A stretch of 64,000 bases of DNA, from the NCBI GenBank assembly GCA_949752745.1, contig OX457028.1, positions 20,816,352-20,880,351 on the forward strand, in the 5' to 3' direction. The number at the start of each line of letters is the position of its first letter. Position 1 is the stretch's first letter. This stretch comes from Protula sp. h YS-2021. Taxonomy: Eukaryota > Annelida > Polychaeta > Sabellida > Serpulidae. The position numbers and the translations under genes are program-made. This document shows, piece after piece, positions 1-13,195 of this stretch. The notes beneath the pieces were generated by a model. That model saw only the letters and a list, made by a program, of their open reading frames with translations, had not been told where the DNA came from and ran no database searches.

Positions 1-1524
1 AAGATTTGACCCGTTTTTCGGTCATTGTATGAATGGGGTACAGTAGAATAGAGCTAGTCTTGTTGAAAGACTGGAAACGTGTTATTGCCGCACTCGGCTA
101 TTTGTTTATTGTTTAACGGGGCATCCAAAATGAAAAAAAGAGAGCAGTCCGCTTTCGGGCTGTGAAGGTGTGGCGGTGAGAACGTAAGTATTGTGGCACG
201 TGTCCGTGACGCGTGTACGGTATCGCGGCACGTGTCCGTGACACGTGTACGGCATCTAGCCTTTGTGTTGCCGAACTCTCGATTTTCTGAGACTTCGCTG
301 GCAGCATTGCAAGGCTGGTTCAGTAATAGCTTTATCCCACGTACTCAAGAGCTTGAAAATGGCCCTTTGCGGCGATGTTTTAAGCAAAGCGTATTGTGTT
401 GATGTAAATTCGTTGCTTGATGCTCTCAGTGGGGTTTGGGGGGGGCGGAGTGTGCACACTTTTCGGGAAACACACTAGAGTGTTTCAAAACCTGGCGACG
501 GTTACGTTTTCGAATGAAAAGAAAATCATACAGATAAGTATAAAGTTTTCAAGTCGTAGCCGAACTGCGGGTACGGGCTTTTTGCCGCTAATATGTGGAA
601 CACGCAAATGGAGCGATTACAACGTGGGCGGGAAGTCCGACCCATTACATAAAAATTATTGGGTGGGAAAGTGCAGAAGGAATTGAGATGCTTTGGGTAA
701 AGAATGGGGTAACATATCGGGATTCCTAGAGATCCGCTTCAGTCCTCGCTCCTTAAGCTAGGGTAATCAAGCGAAATTATAGCCGTAAAATGTGCTTAAA
801 TCAGAGGGAAGCTTAAGTGAGCGACGCAAAATCCTGAGCCACGAGTCAGAATTGTGCAGTGTGGGCTTCAGGGTGCCGGCGTTAATCCAGGTGGGTTTTT
901 TATTTGCTGCGGTGCTTATGAGCAAAGGGAATTATAGTAATTTTTTAAGCCGAAAATAACATAAAATGTTTGTTATATTCACACATCTTTTGCCTATGTT
1001 TTAAACTGTGTTGGCTAAATTTTGTGTATGCGTGATAAACGTTTTATAGAAGTTGGTCGTTGGATTTTATTTTCCGTTTGCATCGCAGTAAAAGGTAAGA
1101 ATTGCTGTTAGTTGATAACATTGAAAAGAGGTCATCTGTAATGTATGTACGCAAAATTGTCAGACCCGACCCCATTAAATATAACACCTGCGATCCCTCC
1201 CCTTTTTACTTGCGTATGTGCTTTATGGCTGACCCCTGACCATGGTCTTAAAAGAATTCCTAGAAGGCAACGGAGGTCAGTTGACCAAGGTGAGAAGTAT
1301 GGCCTTTGTTCGCTGGTAAAGGAGTAATGCGTGCAAGGTAAGAAGCCAACCCTGCAGAGTAACTAAAAAATAGACACCCGTGAGAGTTCCCATGTTCACA
1401 CTTGAAACTCGGGGTTTACCATTATTGAATTCGCTGACGTCACTGGCGAATGACGGGAGGGGCTGTATTTGAAGTTCTTGCGAGTCTTGGCTGATTCATG
1501 GCTGGTTCGGCATTCACATTTCAG
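1..1524. other. 5' flank of the plus-strand gene, no supported gene
   Basis: I see no convincing coding exon here. A 32-bp-spaced direct duplication at 195-252 holds three CACGTG E-box cores. One possible short first exon of the plus-strand gene starts at an ATG at 1,239 and ends before a GTGAG donor near 1,287. It would end in phase 0, but the exon at 1,525 needs phase 1, so another exon would be required and I do not call it. The exons that should precede 1,525 (by comparison with the minus-strand paralogue) are either here and unrecognised, or outside the window. Confidence 0.5.
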
Positions 1525-4500
1525 GCTACATGAAAACGTTGTCGATGAAGTGCGTGGCTGTTCACCCGTTCAGACCCGAGATATTCCAAAACGAAGTCTT
1601 CCTAAACTACTTCGACAAGGCCATCAATTACAGCATCAAAAACACAAAGTGGTCCAAAACAAGGTTGGTTGATGCTGACAAAAGTGTCTTTCGAAACTTA
1701 AAACCATGATTAGGTGTACTTTTGGTATTCAGGATTTGTGGAAGTATTTCTGCGAACTAGGCATTGTTCTCATGAATAAACTGCACTATGAAGTAAAAAA
1801 AAAAAAACAAGATAAGAACTACAGAAAAACAAATGGAGACAAGGTTTAAAAAAAACGAATGAAGCTGCCTCACAAAGCCAAGTTATTATTTCAGGTGTGG
1901 GGACATAAATCATGTTATGTTATTTTCCGTCTTTATTTTCTTTAAAGCACAGTTGGACAGAGCTGATGTATTTAGCGGCATGATCCGTGGCTGCCATCTG
2001 TTACAAATATCGCTATGTGTTTTTTTTTTTTTAAGAGAAAGGAGGGATCGGGAATAAAAACGTTTGGCCTCATTAGCCTCAGCAATGCACTTTTCTGTGA
2101 CTTTTTTATGACGTTGTAGCGGCGTAATCATGGAGTTCAGTGACGTGGACGAGGGTGACGAGGCGTGGGGGGAGATTCACCGCGCCCTGGCCGACGACGA
2201 CACTAAGGTTGAACATCCAGACTTCCACACGGATAGCACGTTCTGGAGTCATCGCGTCGACACCAGTCTCGGTATATCCACCCTGCCCCCGTCCCCGTGG
2301 CCTTGTCTTGAGACTTTACCCCCCCCCCTCCCCAAACCCCCCCCCCCCCGGGGTGGGGGGAGGGCCATTACCCACTGTTACTACCACCCCAATAATCCTT
2401 TTCCTGTGGTTTGGGATATATAGATGACCTGACGTTGCGGATAGGTGTACGTTATTTTGTTATTTTATCTATATCCGGAGTTCAAGGTCACAATGGCCGC
2501 CATCTTATATTTTAAGTTCTAGTTGGGGGAATGTTCTCTTTACAGTCTGTTTGTGGATGTGTTTATGGACTAACTGTTTTGAATTCGAGTCTGCTGAGTC
2601 AGTGTTGTATGGTATTAATAATTATGATCATATCAATGTAATAATACTAAGGCTTAGGCGGTGCATTTCAGTTGAAAGCATACCCATCTTCAGTAAAAAC
2701 ACCGACACCTTATTCTAAATGGGTGGGGCTTGATCTATATTTTCTAAATTACAATTTTCATTTGCAGATTGGCTGCTGAATTTCTGTGTTTTGAAGGAGA
2801 TGGAATTTAGAGATCAGTTCAGTAAGTATCATTTCAGATGTCTGAAAAAAAGTTAAGTAAAACTTCGTTCCGTGCTTTCAATAAACTGCAACAATGAAAA
2901 AACCTCAACTTCAAAGAAACATATGAATATAATGCTTGCTTTTGGGTACTTTATTTTGCCTCCAACGTGACAAGTTTTGTATAGTTAAATTCTGTAAAAT
3001 TAATGTTTTAATTTTCACTTGACAAATCTTCTTCTTTTTTTTTTTTTTTTTTTGCAGTCAAAAGATTGTTATTATTCGAAAATGTGCCCGAGGGCACGAC
3101 ACACGCCGAATTCGTGGCGGAATTTCCCGAGGCCAGAAATCTGATCATGTTCGGTTATGATACGGAATCGCCTGGGTAAGAGTCTTTTGTTTGCTACCAA
3201 CAGTTCGAAGAAAAATATATACGAGGTGTATCAAAGATAACAGAAATTGTGGTGTCTAGCGCAGTGGCAAACACTAGCCCATAGGATGGTCGATCTCACC
3301 CAAGTGAATTTTTTCGCTCTTATGTTTACCGTGAAGCGTATCTGCTAATTGCTCTTAACGTGAAGTTCTCTACCAAGTTTTACACCCGGTTTTTCATTAC
3401 TTTATTATGGGGGAAACCTAGGCTCGATTAATTTCACCTCCATTGTTTCGTTCATGCCATATAACAAGATTACACCATACTGGGGCCGGAAGTGTGTAAA
3501 CAAATATTAACCTTTCATTGCTGTTTACTTTTTGAACACAGGATGGTCGGCGTTGAGTTGTTTAGCGAAAGAAAGGCGGAAGAATTTATGGAGAAATATG
3601 CCAACTACGAATTTAAGGGCGCCAAACTATCGCTCGAGTTCTATAACGTTCGGTTTAACCGTTTCGATAAGATTATCAGGAGATACCGTAAAGAGCACCC
3701 CGAAGAAGGTAATAGCCCCGTGGATGACGTCACTTACTGTATTGACGTATGTGCGCTCGGTGTATGTTCCTTGTGCCATTAACAAAAGCCAAGCACTTTA
3801 TCCAAATACTTGCGAAATTGTTATTCCGTATTTAATGTCTAATAGTTGGCCACTGCAAAAGTAATTAACCTTATATAGGACATTTAATGTTGTGTGTTGC
3901 CTTTGGAGGGAGTGGGGGGGGGAGCAGTAGGTTTTTTTGCGGTCGAGGTTTTACCAAGTGTTATTTTTTTGTGTTTGTTTTTTTTTTTTAGCGGAGTTCG
4001 CTGCGCTGAGCGATGACGACAGATTGGTCAAGGTCAAAGAGTATTTGGCTTTGAATGAAGCGAAGAAAGAAGTCAACCACAGCTACGATTACACGGGCAC
4101 GGAAAAGATTCAGAAATGCCAAGAGCTCAGCGAGGTACGCCATGCGATTGTGGCAGGCATATTATGACCGAACAGAATGGTTGAAATTTATGTAAAGAGC
4201 CATGAAGAAAGGTAAAAAGATTAATTTGTTGCAAGGGTACATAATTAAGTAGAATAAACTTTTGAATTTATAGTTGTTTTAAAAAGCTGAAAACTGGCAG
4301 TTTGGTTTCTGTAATTAGGCGCAGGTACCGCTGGCGCGACATTTATTTAGTGACGCTAAGCGACGTCAGGAGCAGGGGATGGGCGTCCCGGAACCGTCCA
4401 ATGAGCAGACGGCTATGGTGAAGAACTTACTGGAAGGCAAAATCAACCAGCGAAAGGCAAGTGGCAGAAGTGTGACAATGACGTCATGATTTTGCTTATA

Positions 4501-7500
4501 GATTGCCTTCTGTTTTTTTTTTTGTTTTTTTTGTTTTTTTTTTTTTTTTTGGTTTGGAGAATTTCTGTTGTTTTGATGCAAGCTGACGCCATGTAAATCA
4601 GGTATTTGAAGGAAACGATAGATAAACCTCCAGTTCCCAAAGCAGCGTATGGATGTAGCTAATGGAACCTGCTTTGTTGCGATAGGAAAGAGCTGCAGAG
4701 GGAAACAAAATTGCCATCGAAAGAGAAAAGAAAGAAAGAGAAAGACTGCTACAAGGATTGAAGCTGTGAGTTTTTGAATAGTTGTCTTTTTACTTTCCAA
4801 TTTTTAAGTCGGCATGGTCCGAACCAGACAAGGCTTTGCTTTACTTTCTCACCAAATGAAGTAGTATTAGTTGACGATGACGAGCGCTTTTACGGGGAAC
4901 TGTACTAATGTTACCTCCATGTTCTATGCTGTAGCCAGAAGCTTGTGATTATGTCCCAACAGGTGCATGGTCTCCATGCAACCCCGTCCCCCATCCCCCC
5001 ATAATCATTCGCCAGTGCGATTGGATGCAAATAATAGCGTTGACCTGTCGCAAGCCCTGCTGATATCAGTAATTGCCAAAGGTTTGGCTAGTGTACGGTC
5101 TCTAAACTGGGAAAAAGTGGTTTCTCGTATTATTAACTGATTTAGACTGGAAAGTGAACCTGCATCTACGCAAAGATTCAGCGGAATAAACCGTGATCTC
5201 GAAATGTCCGCACATTACACATCCTGCTTTGCACCGTTCGGGAATCACATTAAAACCGACACGTTAATAAACCCAATAAGACTCCCTTTGCTTCTCGATA
5301 ATCTTAGGGAAGTTCAGCCAATCACAGCACGAATTTAAGTCGGTCAGGTCGTGCAGTCTGCAAAATATCTAGGTCAACCGAGAAAATTTTGCATATTTTA
5401 TATGGGACAAAGTACTAACGTTCAACAATTACGTTGTTCACGGGCAAGTGACCGGCAAATGACTGCCATCAATAAAAATAGAGAGTAAATCATTTCGAAA
5501 GCACTCATGCAAAGGTTCTGTTTTCACTTGTTGTAGTGACTCCGAGAAGAAAGGGAAGCGTCCAGCGACCAGCGGATCCAATCTCTCCGGTAAGAATTGC
5601 TTGAACTCCTACCGTGCAATGGGTCGTATGTGGATGATATGTGGGTGATATTATAACTTACCTTTTGTCGAAATCTAAAATGGAAAACTGTTAAAATTGT
5701 GAAAATCGTAATTAAAGTGGCGGTAGTATGGCACTTCGCTTGCCAACGATAGAATCCGCAGTGGCAGACGAGAATGTACTGGTACGAGGAGAGTAGAGGT
5801 CCGAATGGTTTTTTTTTTCGCCTTGGAAAACTGGGCCTCACGAGCCAAGATCGAACAAAAAAAAATTGCGATCCTCGAACCGACAATTTCGCCAAAATTG
5901 CGAATTGCACCGTTGTTCAAACCTGAAAGCTTATTATACATGGGACATCTATATAAAAAATACTGCGTCGCAATGTCACCCTTTGATAGAAAAAGACAAT
6001 TTGGATTTGAAACGGGAAAATGTTAGGCATGTTTATTGTGGCGTCATTTCCAAACGAAATAAGGAATTTATTGTAAGTGACCGAAAAAGTAGTGATGGAG
6101 ATCATTCTGATGATGATGTGAAATGACGTCACATCATTTGCTGCATATTGTTGTGTTCTTTTGTACTTTTCAAGTTTTCAAGCCAGAAGAGTTGTTTTAA
6201 TTTGTTAGGTTATCCGCCGCACAAGAAATTTCAGCAAAGCCGAGGCGGGTCCAGCTTTGGGGGCATGAGCCGGGGGAGGGGGGGAATGGGCCGTGGCGGC
6301 ATGGGCCGTGGCATGGACCATGGCATGGGCGGCATGGACCGTGGGATGGGCTATATGGAGCGTGGAATGGGCTCAATGGATAGAGGCATGGGCATGATGG
6401 ATCGCGGAATGGGCATGAATCGCGGAATGGGAGGAATGGATCGTGGAATGGGAGGAATGGACCGCGGAATGGGAGGAATGGACCGCGGAATGGGCGGAAT
6501 GGACCGCGGCATGGGAGGAATGGACCGCGGAATGGGTGAGTAAATAAATGTTTTATGACCTGCCTGACGAAGTTGGAGGGTCATACAGTATTTGCCTGGT
6601 TTGTTCATGCGGGTTGTTGTTGTTTTTAACGCATAATGTCATATGACGTTAAAACGGGAAAAATGCGTCATCACGGTGACTGCAGAACGAAACATCGAAC
6701 CAGCTTGAATCTTTGCAGGATAATGTTTTTGGTGGGTTTGACGGTTCATATTATTTTAGCTGGCGTATATAGCGAAACGCATGACATCATATGAGGTCAA
6801 AGCGTGTTGTACACACTTGACTTTGTTTACACGATAACTCGATAAGGGCAAGTCGGGTCAACTTCAAAGTTGGGTGCATTATGTCTACGGATGGACTGCC
6901 GGTTGGTATTGTATTTGATGTATGTTTGACAACTCGTGACGCCATAGGACGTCAAAACGTGATTATACAGTCGCGCCTCGCGTGCTTCCCTTTAAATTGT
7001 CGGGAAAGAAAGTTCGTTAGCACCCAGATTGATGAGCAGGGCGGGGAAGAGCAATGCAGAATCGTTCCGATGTGAGCGAGTGGGGTTTGATGAGCGGTGG
7101 GGGAGTGGGAGCGTAGGCGGTACCTTTGTTAACCACTGCACAAGTTATCCTAGCTGGCTATACATAGTAAAATTTGCTTGCAGTTTCTGAATTATTTTTC
7201 AATTTCAATTGGATCATCTGGTATCTGTCTTATGAAAGCAGCTTACATTTTGACACAAATATGACGGATGCCTTTCTTGTGTTTTTTGACCGATGAGAAT
7301 GTACGGGAGCAAGGTATACATCAAGGGTGTTAGTACACTTTGTGTACAGACCTATACCGTGAAAGGGGTAAATGAGTTAGGGTTGCGCACATACCTAGAT
7401 GGCGCTGGGGGGCGGGAGTGGGGGGAACGGTGTGTGAAAACAATCACCATTGAAATGGCGGAGTTGGTTATGTACGACCACCTTCCAGACCCGGATAAAA

Positions 7501-8843
7501 AAAGTCTACGGTAAAACCTCTTTGTAGCGACCACTTTTAAGACCCGCATAACATAACGTACAATAAACCTTCTATGTAGTTCCAACCTGCTGCACCGGGA
7601 GAAGAGACACAGTTAAAATTGCTTTTAGCGAACACCTTCCAAAATCAGATAAAAAGTAGGGCAGTAAAACCAACCTGTCGTGAACCAGATCAATAAAGAC
7701 TTGCGGTAAAACCTCGTTAGTGACCACTTTCTGACCCGGATTAAAAAGACGTGTATAAGCCCAGTTTATAGTGACCACATTGCGTAACTTGTGCCTAAAC
7801 GTATATAGAAATTAAGGATTATTATCATTAAGACCCACAAATCGGGTTACGCAGCTCCCTTCAGAAATGGGATAAATGTATTTCGTAACCCGACTGCTGG
7901 GCACATCATACGTGTATTCAGATATAATTATGTAAGGTAAAACGTCTCACAGTTCTGACGTAGTGCAACATTGTCAAAATATAACTTTGTAAACTGAAGA
8001 TGGGGCAAGCCGTGGAAAAGATTGGGGGGATGGGGTGTCGGGGAAACATTTGTTTACAAAAAAAAAACAAACAAACAAACAAACGAAACGGCAATGGCTG
8101 GCTAATAAAAGTGATTAGATGTTCAGGTACACTAATGTTGGGGTGTACTGGTTGCTGTAGTTAGCTATATCAGGAATACGTTTTTGTGAGCATTGATTTA
8201 CAAATTTAAAAATTTTTAAAAAACTGAGCATGTAACATTGCCTATAAATAGGTCAAATTCCAGTTTTGTAACCACAAGCAGAGGTTGGATCATGTCCTTG
8301 TTGTTAAATGTCGCGATCTTGAGAAAAACAGTCCTAATTTATGAATCGTTTCGTCTGTTTCAAGGAGGCGGTTTTGATGATGGATTGAGCTCTGTTTCGA
8401 GAACAGTTCAAGCATTGACGTAAGTTTGTGTTCATGTGTATCTCAACATAAAATGTACATAGTAAAAATTCAGCATGTACCATTATTTTCGTAAAGCCGA
8501 AGTTCCAGCTTCGAAGGTTTTTATTGAAGAATTAGTAAGAAAACATCCTTGTACCTTTGTTAATTTCCTAGTGTGTGATGTCACTAATACCTAGAACAGC
8601 ATTGTATTGAGGGAACACGGAGATAAATAGACTGCGTATATGTGACTTGTTTTGCGGTGCCTTTGCAGAGATAAGGTACGACTGCTGGAGATGTGGACAA
8701 GCCGCGGTGGTTCTCGCAGCGGCGGTGGTGGTGGTGGCGGTGGTATGGGCAGCGGTGGCTATGACAGCTATGGCTCTATGCAGCGAGGCTCTGCGCATAG
8801 TCTCGGCCACAGGGGACATTCGGCCGGCGGACGACGGTGGTGA
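1525..8843 (+). CDS. Divergent two-RRM, Gly/Met/Arg-rich RNA-binding protein (5' end not located)
   Basis: I read twelve exons: 1525-1663, 2120-2271, 2768-2821, 3058-3175, 3542-3708, 3992-4134, 4325-4456, 4686-4765, 5537-5589, 6209-6535, 8365-8419 and 8669-8843 (TGA). They give about 531 codons, with all phases agreeing. Approximate residues: RRM-like 1 at 1-80 (GVIMEF strand), RRM-like 2 at 115-195 (RLLLFENVPEGT, then MVGVELF), a charged helical stretch at 200-330 with a DDDRL motif, then an RGG and GMDRGMGG repeat tail from 350. The intron after 4,456 begins GCAAGT, a GC-AG intron; the nearby GT at 4,461 breaks the frame. The domain order suggests a nuclear RNA-binding or hnRNP-like role, which is inference. 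It is a paralogue of the minus-strand gene that ends at 13,196. Poly(A) signal candidate AATAAA lies at 8,993. The N-terminus is missing, and I do not recognise a named family. Confidence 0.82.
2272..2767 (+). other. Intron with C-rich/G-rich hairpin
   Basis: This intron holds, at about 2,319-2,366, runs of 10 and 13 C followed at once by GGGG, GGGGGG and GGG runs. One strand can fold as a C/G hairpin, and either strand can form i-motif or G-quadruplex structures. It sits about 50 bp after the donor at 2,272. Nothing else is recognisable in the rest of the intron. Confidence 0.7.
6209..6535 (+). CDS. Exon encoding the RGG / GMDRGMGG repeat tract
   Basis: This is the largest exon of the plus-strand gene, bounded by TTGTTAG and GTGAGT. 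After a short basic start (YPPHKKFQQSRGG) it encodes GRGGMGRGG and then about a dozen copies of a roughly seven-residue Gly-Met-Asp/Glu-Arg-Gly-Met-Gly motif. The last copies are nearly identical in DNA, so this is a coding minisatellite with recent expansion. The pattern recalls the Met/Arg/Gly repeats of hnRNP M and the RGG boxes of many RNA-binding proteins. That is resemblance in composition, not proof of orthology. A minus-strand open frame here is a shadow. Confidence 0.8.
6536..8364 (+). repeat. Large intron with two dispersed repeats
   Basis: Two repeats are visible. At 6,620-6,975 there are two or three degenerate units with CRE-like palindromes (TCATATGACGT and relatives); an inverted relative lies at 13,680-13,860 in the minus-strand gene. 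At about 7,440-7,800 there are several units of a short repeat with the recurring phrases GGTAAAACCTC and GTGACCACTT, followed by GACCCGGAT. That second family looks like a dispersed non-coding element, but I cannot classify it. The small open frames here are not supported as genes. Confidence 0.6.
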
Positions 8844-11800
8844 TCGCATCCCTGTTGTAGAGTTTTTTTTTGCGGGGGCGGGGGTTTGGGCGGGTGTGGT
8901 GTGGAATTCTACAACAGCGTTTCAGTTGTAGTAAATCACGTATAAACTGGCGTCGGCAGTGTTCACAAAATAGAACTATTTTAAAATTAGCCAATAAATT
9001 TACTTTTATCTCAAAATATGTTTTTAATAAAAAATTGTTTGCACGATTTTGCTAAATCAGCTGCTTGGCGATGCGTGCGTTAGAGTTAACTGGGAAGTTA
9101 ACGTTTGTGGAGGTCCCTGTTTTGCACGTCGTTCCAGGATGAAAAGAACAGTATTGTAAGGAATTTACAGCTCCGCTTTGCTCGTGAAGACTGATAATAC
9201 ACAGTTCTAGTGTAGTTTTCGTATTCAAGTGATCAAAACGTCAAGAAGTGTAGGCTGTTGGAACTCGTCGTGCGCTTTGCCTTTCTCTGATGCTTAAGAT
9301 AAATCAGAAAATGCATTTCCTTGTAATTATATCGAAATAAAAGCGTTGTGATTTCTGCGTGTAGTAAAGAATACGGTGGTCAGCATGTTTTGAAAGCATC
9401 TGTCACCACTGAGGAACTTTTGCACTGGTTTTTGTAATGGATTAAGGGGGCTGTACTTTTTAAGGGCATGCTCAGTAGCTATTTTTTTTTTTAAACTATC
9501 CCTGCTGAATTTCAACATTTGCTGGTGTTAGAATAATTTCTTTCGAGATTCGCTTTCTTTGTGAAATGTAGTAGAAGGACGCCGAATTGTGGCGTTTATA
9601 CCGTGAAGCAGTGCCCTGTAGTGTTGTCGTACTTCTGGACAAGTGAAAAATAAAATGAATTAACTTCAAAAACGTCATTTTATTTGCTCAAGTGAGAATT
9701 TGGTGCAGATCACCGGTGGAAACATTTTCGCGGCAAATGAACATGTTTTAACGAAGGGTTCCCAGGAGTGCCGCGGCTTCCTAATCCGATACGGGGAACT
9801 CTAACACATGGTCTGTCAATGCGTTGTGTATAAAATGGTCAAAAGTGGGTAGTGGGTAGGCGTAGTCTGTTAATATTAAAGAAACATTCTTTACATGCCA
9901 TTTTATTCTTCAATAGAGTCACAGATAACTCAAATGCTTAATATTTCCATTTTCTTTCTTCATAAAGCTCACATTTTATATAAGAAAACATTAACATTTC
10001 TATAGAAACAATTACCGGATGTGATACCAGCACAAATCTTAATCTAACGCGGTCACTCTGGGCCGGAATCCAGCCTAAGACCTCTATGACCCTGCTCTAG
10101 CACTGCGAGCTGGTCACGCTTGACCAAATCAATCCTAAAATTTTACTGATATCAAGTGCATGTGGCCAGTCACAATAAAGCGCTTTAGAGCATGGTTTAA
10201 AAATGCTCATGGCTTTTTCACATCTACATTGTGCGTGAATGTACTTTCAGCAAACCAAGCATGGGCTTCTACAGCGTGAATCGATGATTAATACCAACAC
10301 TCTAAATGGCTCTAATCGTTCGTCTTTTGACAGCAGCCACTTGCTGCTGCCTATTTTCCTTTTATTTTTTTAAATTTTAATAACAGATTACAACAAGACA
10401 ATCGCTACTGCAAAATTACCCAACTACAAGAACGAGACACTCGGCATTTTAAAAATGGCTTCAGTACATTGGACTATTTAAGCCATATTGAACTATTTCT
10501 TCACAGATGCGTGCACAATTTCTCATTCGCCTTCCAAGCGCTTTGATTTTAGTGCATTAACTGGGGTTTGCAAAATATAGAGTTTACAAAAATAGTTTTA
10601 AAAAAGTTTCTAAAAAAGTTAAGAAAATTTTCGGTTACCGAGGAATTTTAGCCGTTCAGGACCGTAGTCACTGACATTTTGGCCGGTCAGTGACCGCGGT
10701 CTCCGGCAATGTGGCCGGTCACCAACATTTTACGTTGCAGATTCAGTGTATGTGTAAGGAGTAGGAATTCGAGGTCTTCATTCCGGGGTGGAAGTTGTGT
10801 ACAAATCAAAGCCTGGCATCGAATGCCCCTCCCCCCCCCCCCCCCCACCAACCAACCCCCGGTCCTTCACCGGCCTCCACATTTCATAACAGTAAATTTA
10901 AATCCACGCGTTAAGTTATTTATTAGGATGTTTATTCAGCAACTGGAAGAACTCAACCTTTTTCTGGATAAAATAATGCTAAGGAGAAAGGTTATGGTAA
11001 ACTGTGTCCAAGTATTTGTTAATACTAAACCCTAAACCAGAGCAGTCCCGAGCTGAACACACTGAGATAAACACTCGTACGAATTGCCATCAACACTTGT
11101 GACTCATACTAACATGGAAAACAAAATGCACTTTAAAAAATTGAACAACACATATTAGGATCATCAGTTGAAGGCGACTTTTGGAATTGTTTTGCATTCG
11201 CGCTTAACTGACTAGTTTAAATTGAAAAAAAACTCATGCATCGCCTGGCAGCCTCTTTGTTTTCGTATTTTTAGAATTGTTGATGAGATACGTATTCAAC
11301 GAATAATCTCATTAAAAATTGTAACAGTGTTCCAAAAATTATTACAGGCTACAGGGGAGATTATTTTCCTTGCCTACATCCTTGGGAAGTACGATAAGGT
11401 CCTGGCGGTCTGAGAAGTTCTATGGGAACTGAGGAGGTGAGACACTTAGTTGCCAAGATACCTCCATCCCCCTACAGGAGAACGTTTTAGGAAATCCTTA
11501 CATGATAAAAGAAAGCTCCTTGAACAGCCCTTACAACTACATCACATCACGAAAGTTTCTGGAACAACCCTTACAATGGCATAATTATTTCTGAACCATT
11601 TTATAAATTTATCAATGAATTCCCTGAACATAAAAAGTAGGGTTCGCAATTGAGACCAAAGCGAACGCGCCCCGACTTAAGACATAGACATTCATATTCT
11701 GTGTCGGAAAAACTGAAATGAATATCACGCCGAACATGACTGGGGAGACCCGGGGAAGGGGGATGCATGACATGTTGCCGAAATTGGCATCCGCGATATT

Positions 11801-13195
11801 TAGTCGAAAATTATAATGGTAACTAAGTTGTTTTATTTGATCGGGCAAAAAGGGAAAAATGTCAAAAATGTACGATAATTGATCTTAAAACAGCTAATAC
11901 AGTGCTTTGTGATGCAAGATTTAATTTTGTTCAGTGCAGTAAATTCTGTAAACTTACTATATGCAGGCGGACCTTGAATGAACTTTTTATAAGTGCATGG
12001 ATTACCACCTCTGTAACTCCCACAGAAAAGACATCCATTTGTGTAAAAAATTAATTTCGGGGACTATCCTTTTGGAGAGTAATAAATGCTGCGAACCTGC
12101 TGTGTGTAGATGGACTGGGAACGAACCCCGGAGATGTTGCAATTAAATATCTTTAAAAGGAGCTTTGAAATCTCAGATTTGCTTGATTAAAATTCCTTAA
12201 AAAACTAGACCTTTAAAAATCAAAATATAATGAGATTTTTCTGGTTTAAAAAGAAAAATATAAAACTTTATATTAATTTAATTTATTCAACTCGAAAAAT
12301 CACTTCAAAATAAAAAAAAAAAAAAAAAAAAAAGACCTGACATAATGGATTAAGAGATCAGTTCTGGCCAGGTTTGCATATATTATAAATTTCGGCTAAA
12401 TGTCGGGATACCGGTGAAGGGGATACACCGAGGCAGGACTAGGAAATGTCGGGCGCCGCGAACTCCGAACGAACAAAAAATGCGAGCACCGAAGCGAAAA
12501 TTTCGGCAAAATTGCGAACCCTAACGAAAAGCAATGCGCCGCCACATACGACATTTCACTTGATGAATAAACGAACTCACAGACAGTTTACGACCACATT
12601 AAGGAAGGTACGGAGACAACGCTCACAGCTCGCAAATTTAAATCAACACACTCAATAGTTCACAAAAATGACGTTTTATACATTCCAGAATCATACATAC
12701 AACATAATATAAAACAACAAGCCTTTCACACACGGCATCAGAATATCGCCGCCATTTAAAACACCCTGTCGCATGCGTTAAAGCTGTGAATGTCACCGTC
12801 AAGTACGTCACCAAAAAACCGGTGATGCATACCATTCTTAAACGCTCAACTCATTTAAATATTCCATGACGTCAATGCAGTAACTTTAAAAGCAGTATAG
12901 ACTGTACAATCAAGATTCATTTCATGCCCTAAAAACTGTCAACTGATCTTGGTGACGTCACAAAAAGCTTATCTGGCCCGTCCGGTGACAATGACATCAT
13001 ACTGGCGTGTCTGGCAGCGGTGCTTACAGTAAAGTCGCACTCAACGAACAGCGCGAAAAAAAAAAGTAAGTTCTGAGACTACCCTTTTTTCAGAAGAAAA
13101 TCATATAAAAGCACCTAAAGTTGTGCTTGTTTAAAATCTGTCGCTTTAGCACTGCTTAAGATTGTTTCCCACTGTGACGCTAACAGCTGCAAAAG
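8844..13195. other. Convergent intergenic region and 3' UTRs
   Basis: This is the space between the two tail-to-tail genes. AATAAA at 8,993-8,998 is a likely poly(A) signal for the plus-strand gene. On the minus strand the nearest clear AATAAA (TTTATT at 12,282-12,287) is about 900 bp past the stop, so that 3' end is uncertain. A C run lies near 10,827-10,846 and an A run near 12,309-12,333. A short dispersed repeat (AATTTCGGCAAAATTGCGAA) is at 12,440-12,545. The open frames in this stretch are short and show no recognisable protein. Confidence 0.6.

Noticed and set aside
1239..1286. Possible first coding exon of the plus-strand gene (MVLKEFLEGNGGQLTK)
   Set aside because: It has a fair start context and GTGAG donor, but it ends in phase 0 and cannot join the exon at 1,525 without an unseen exon.
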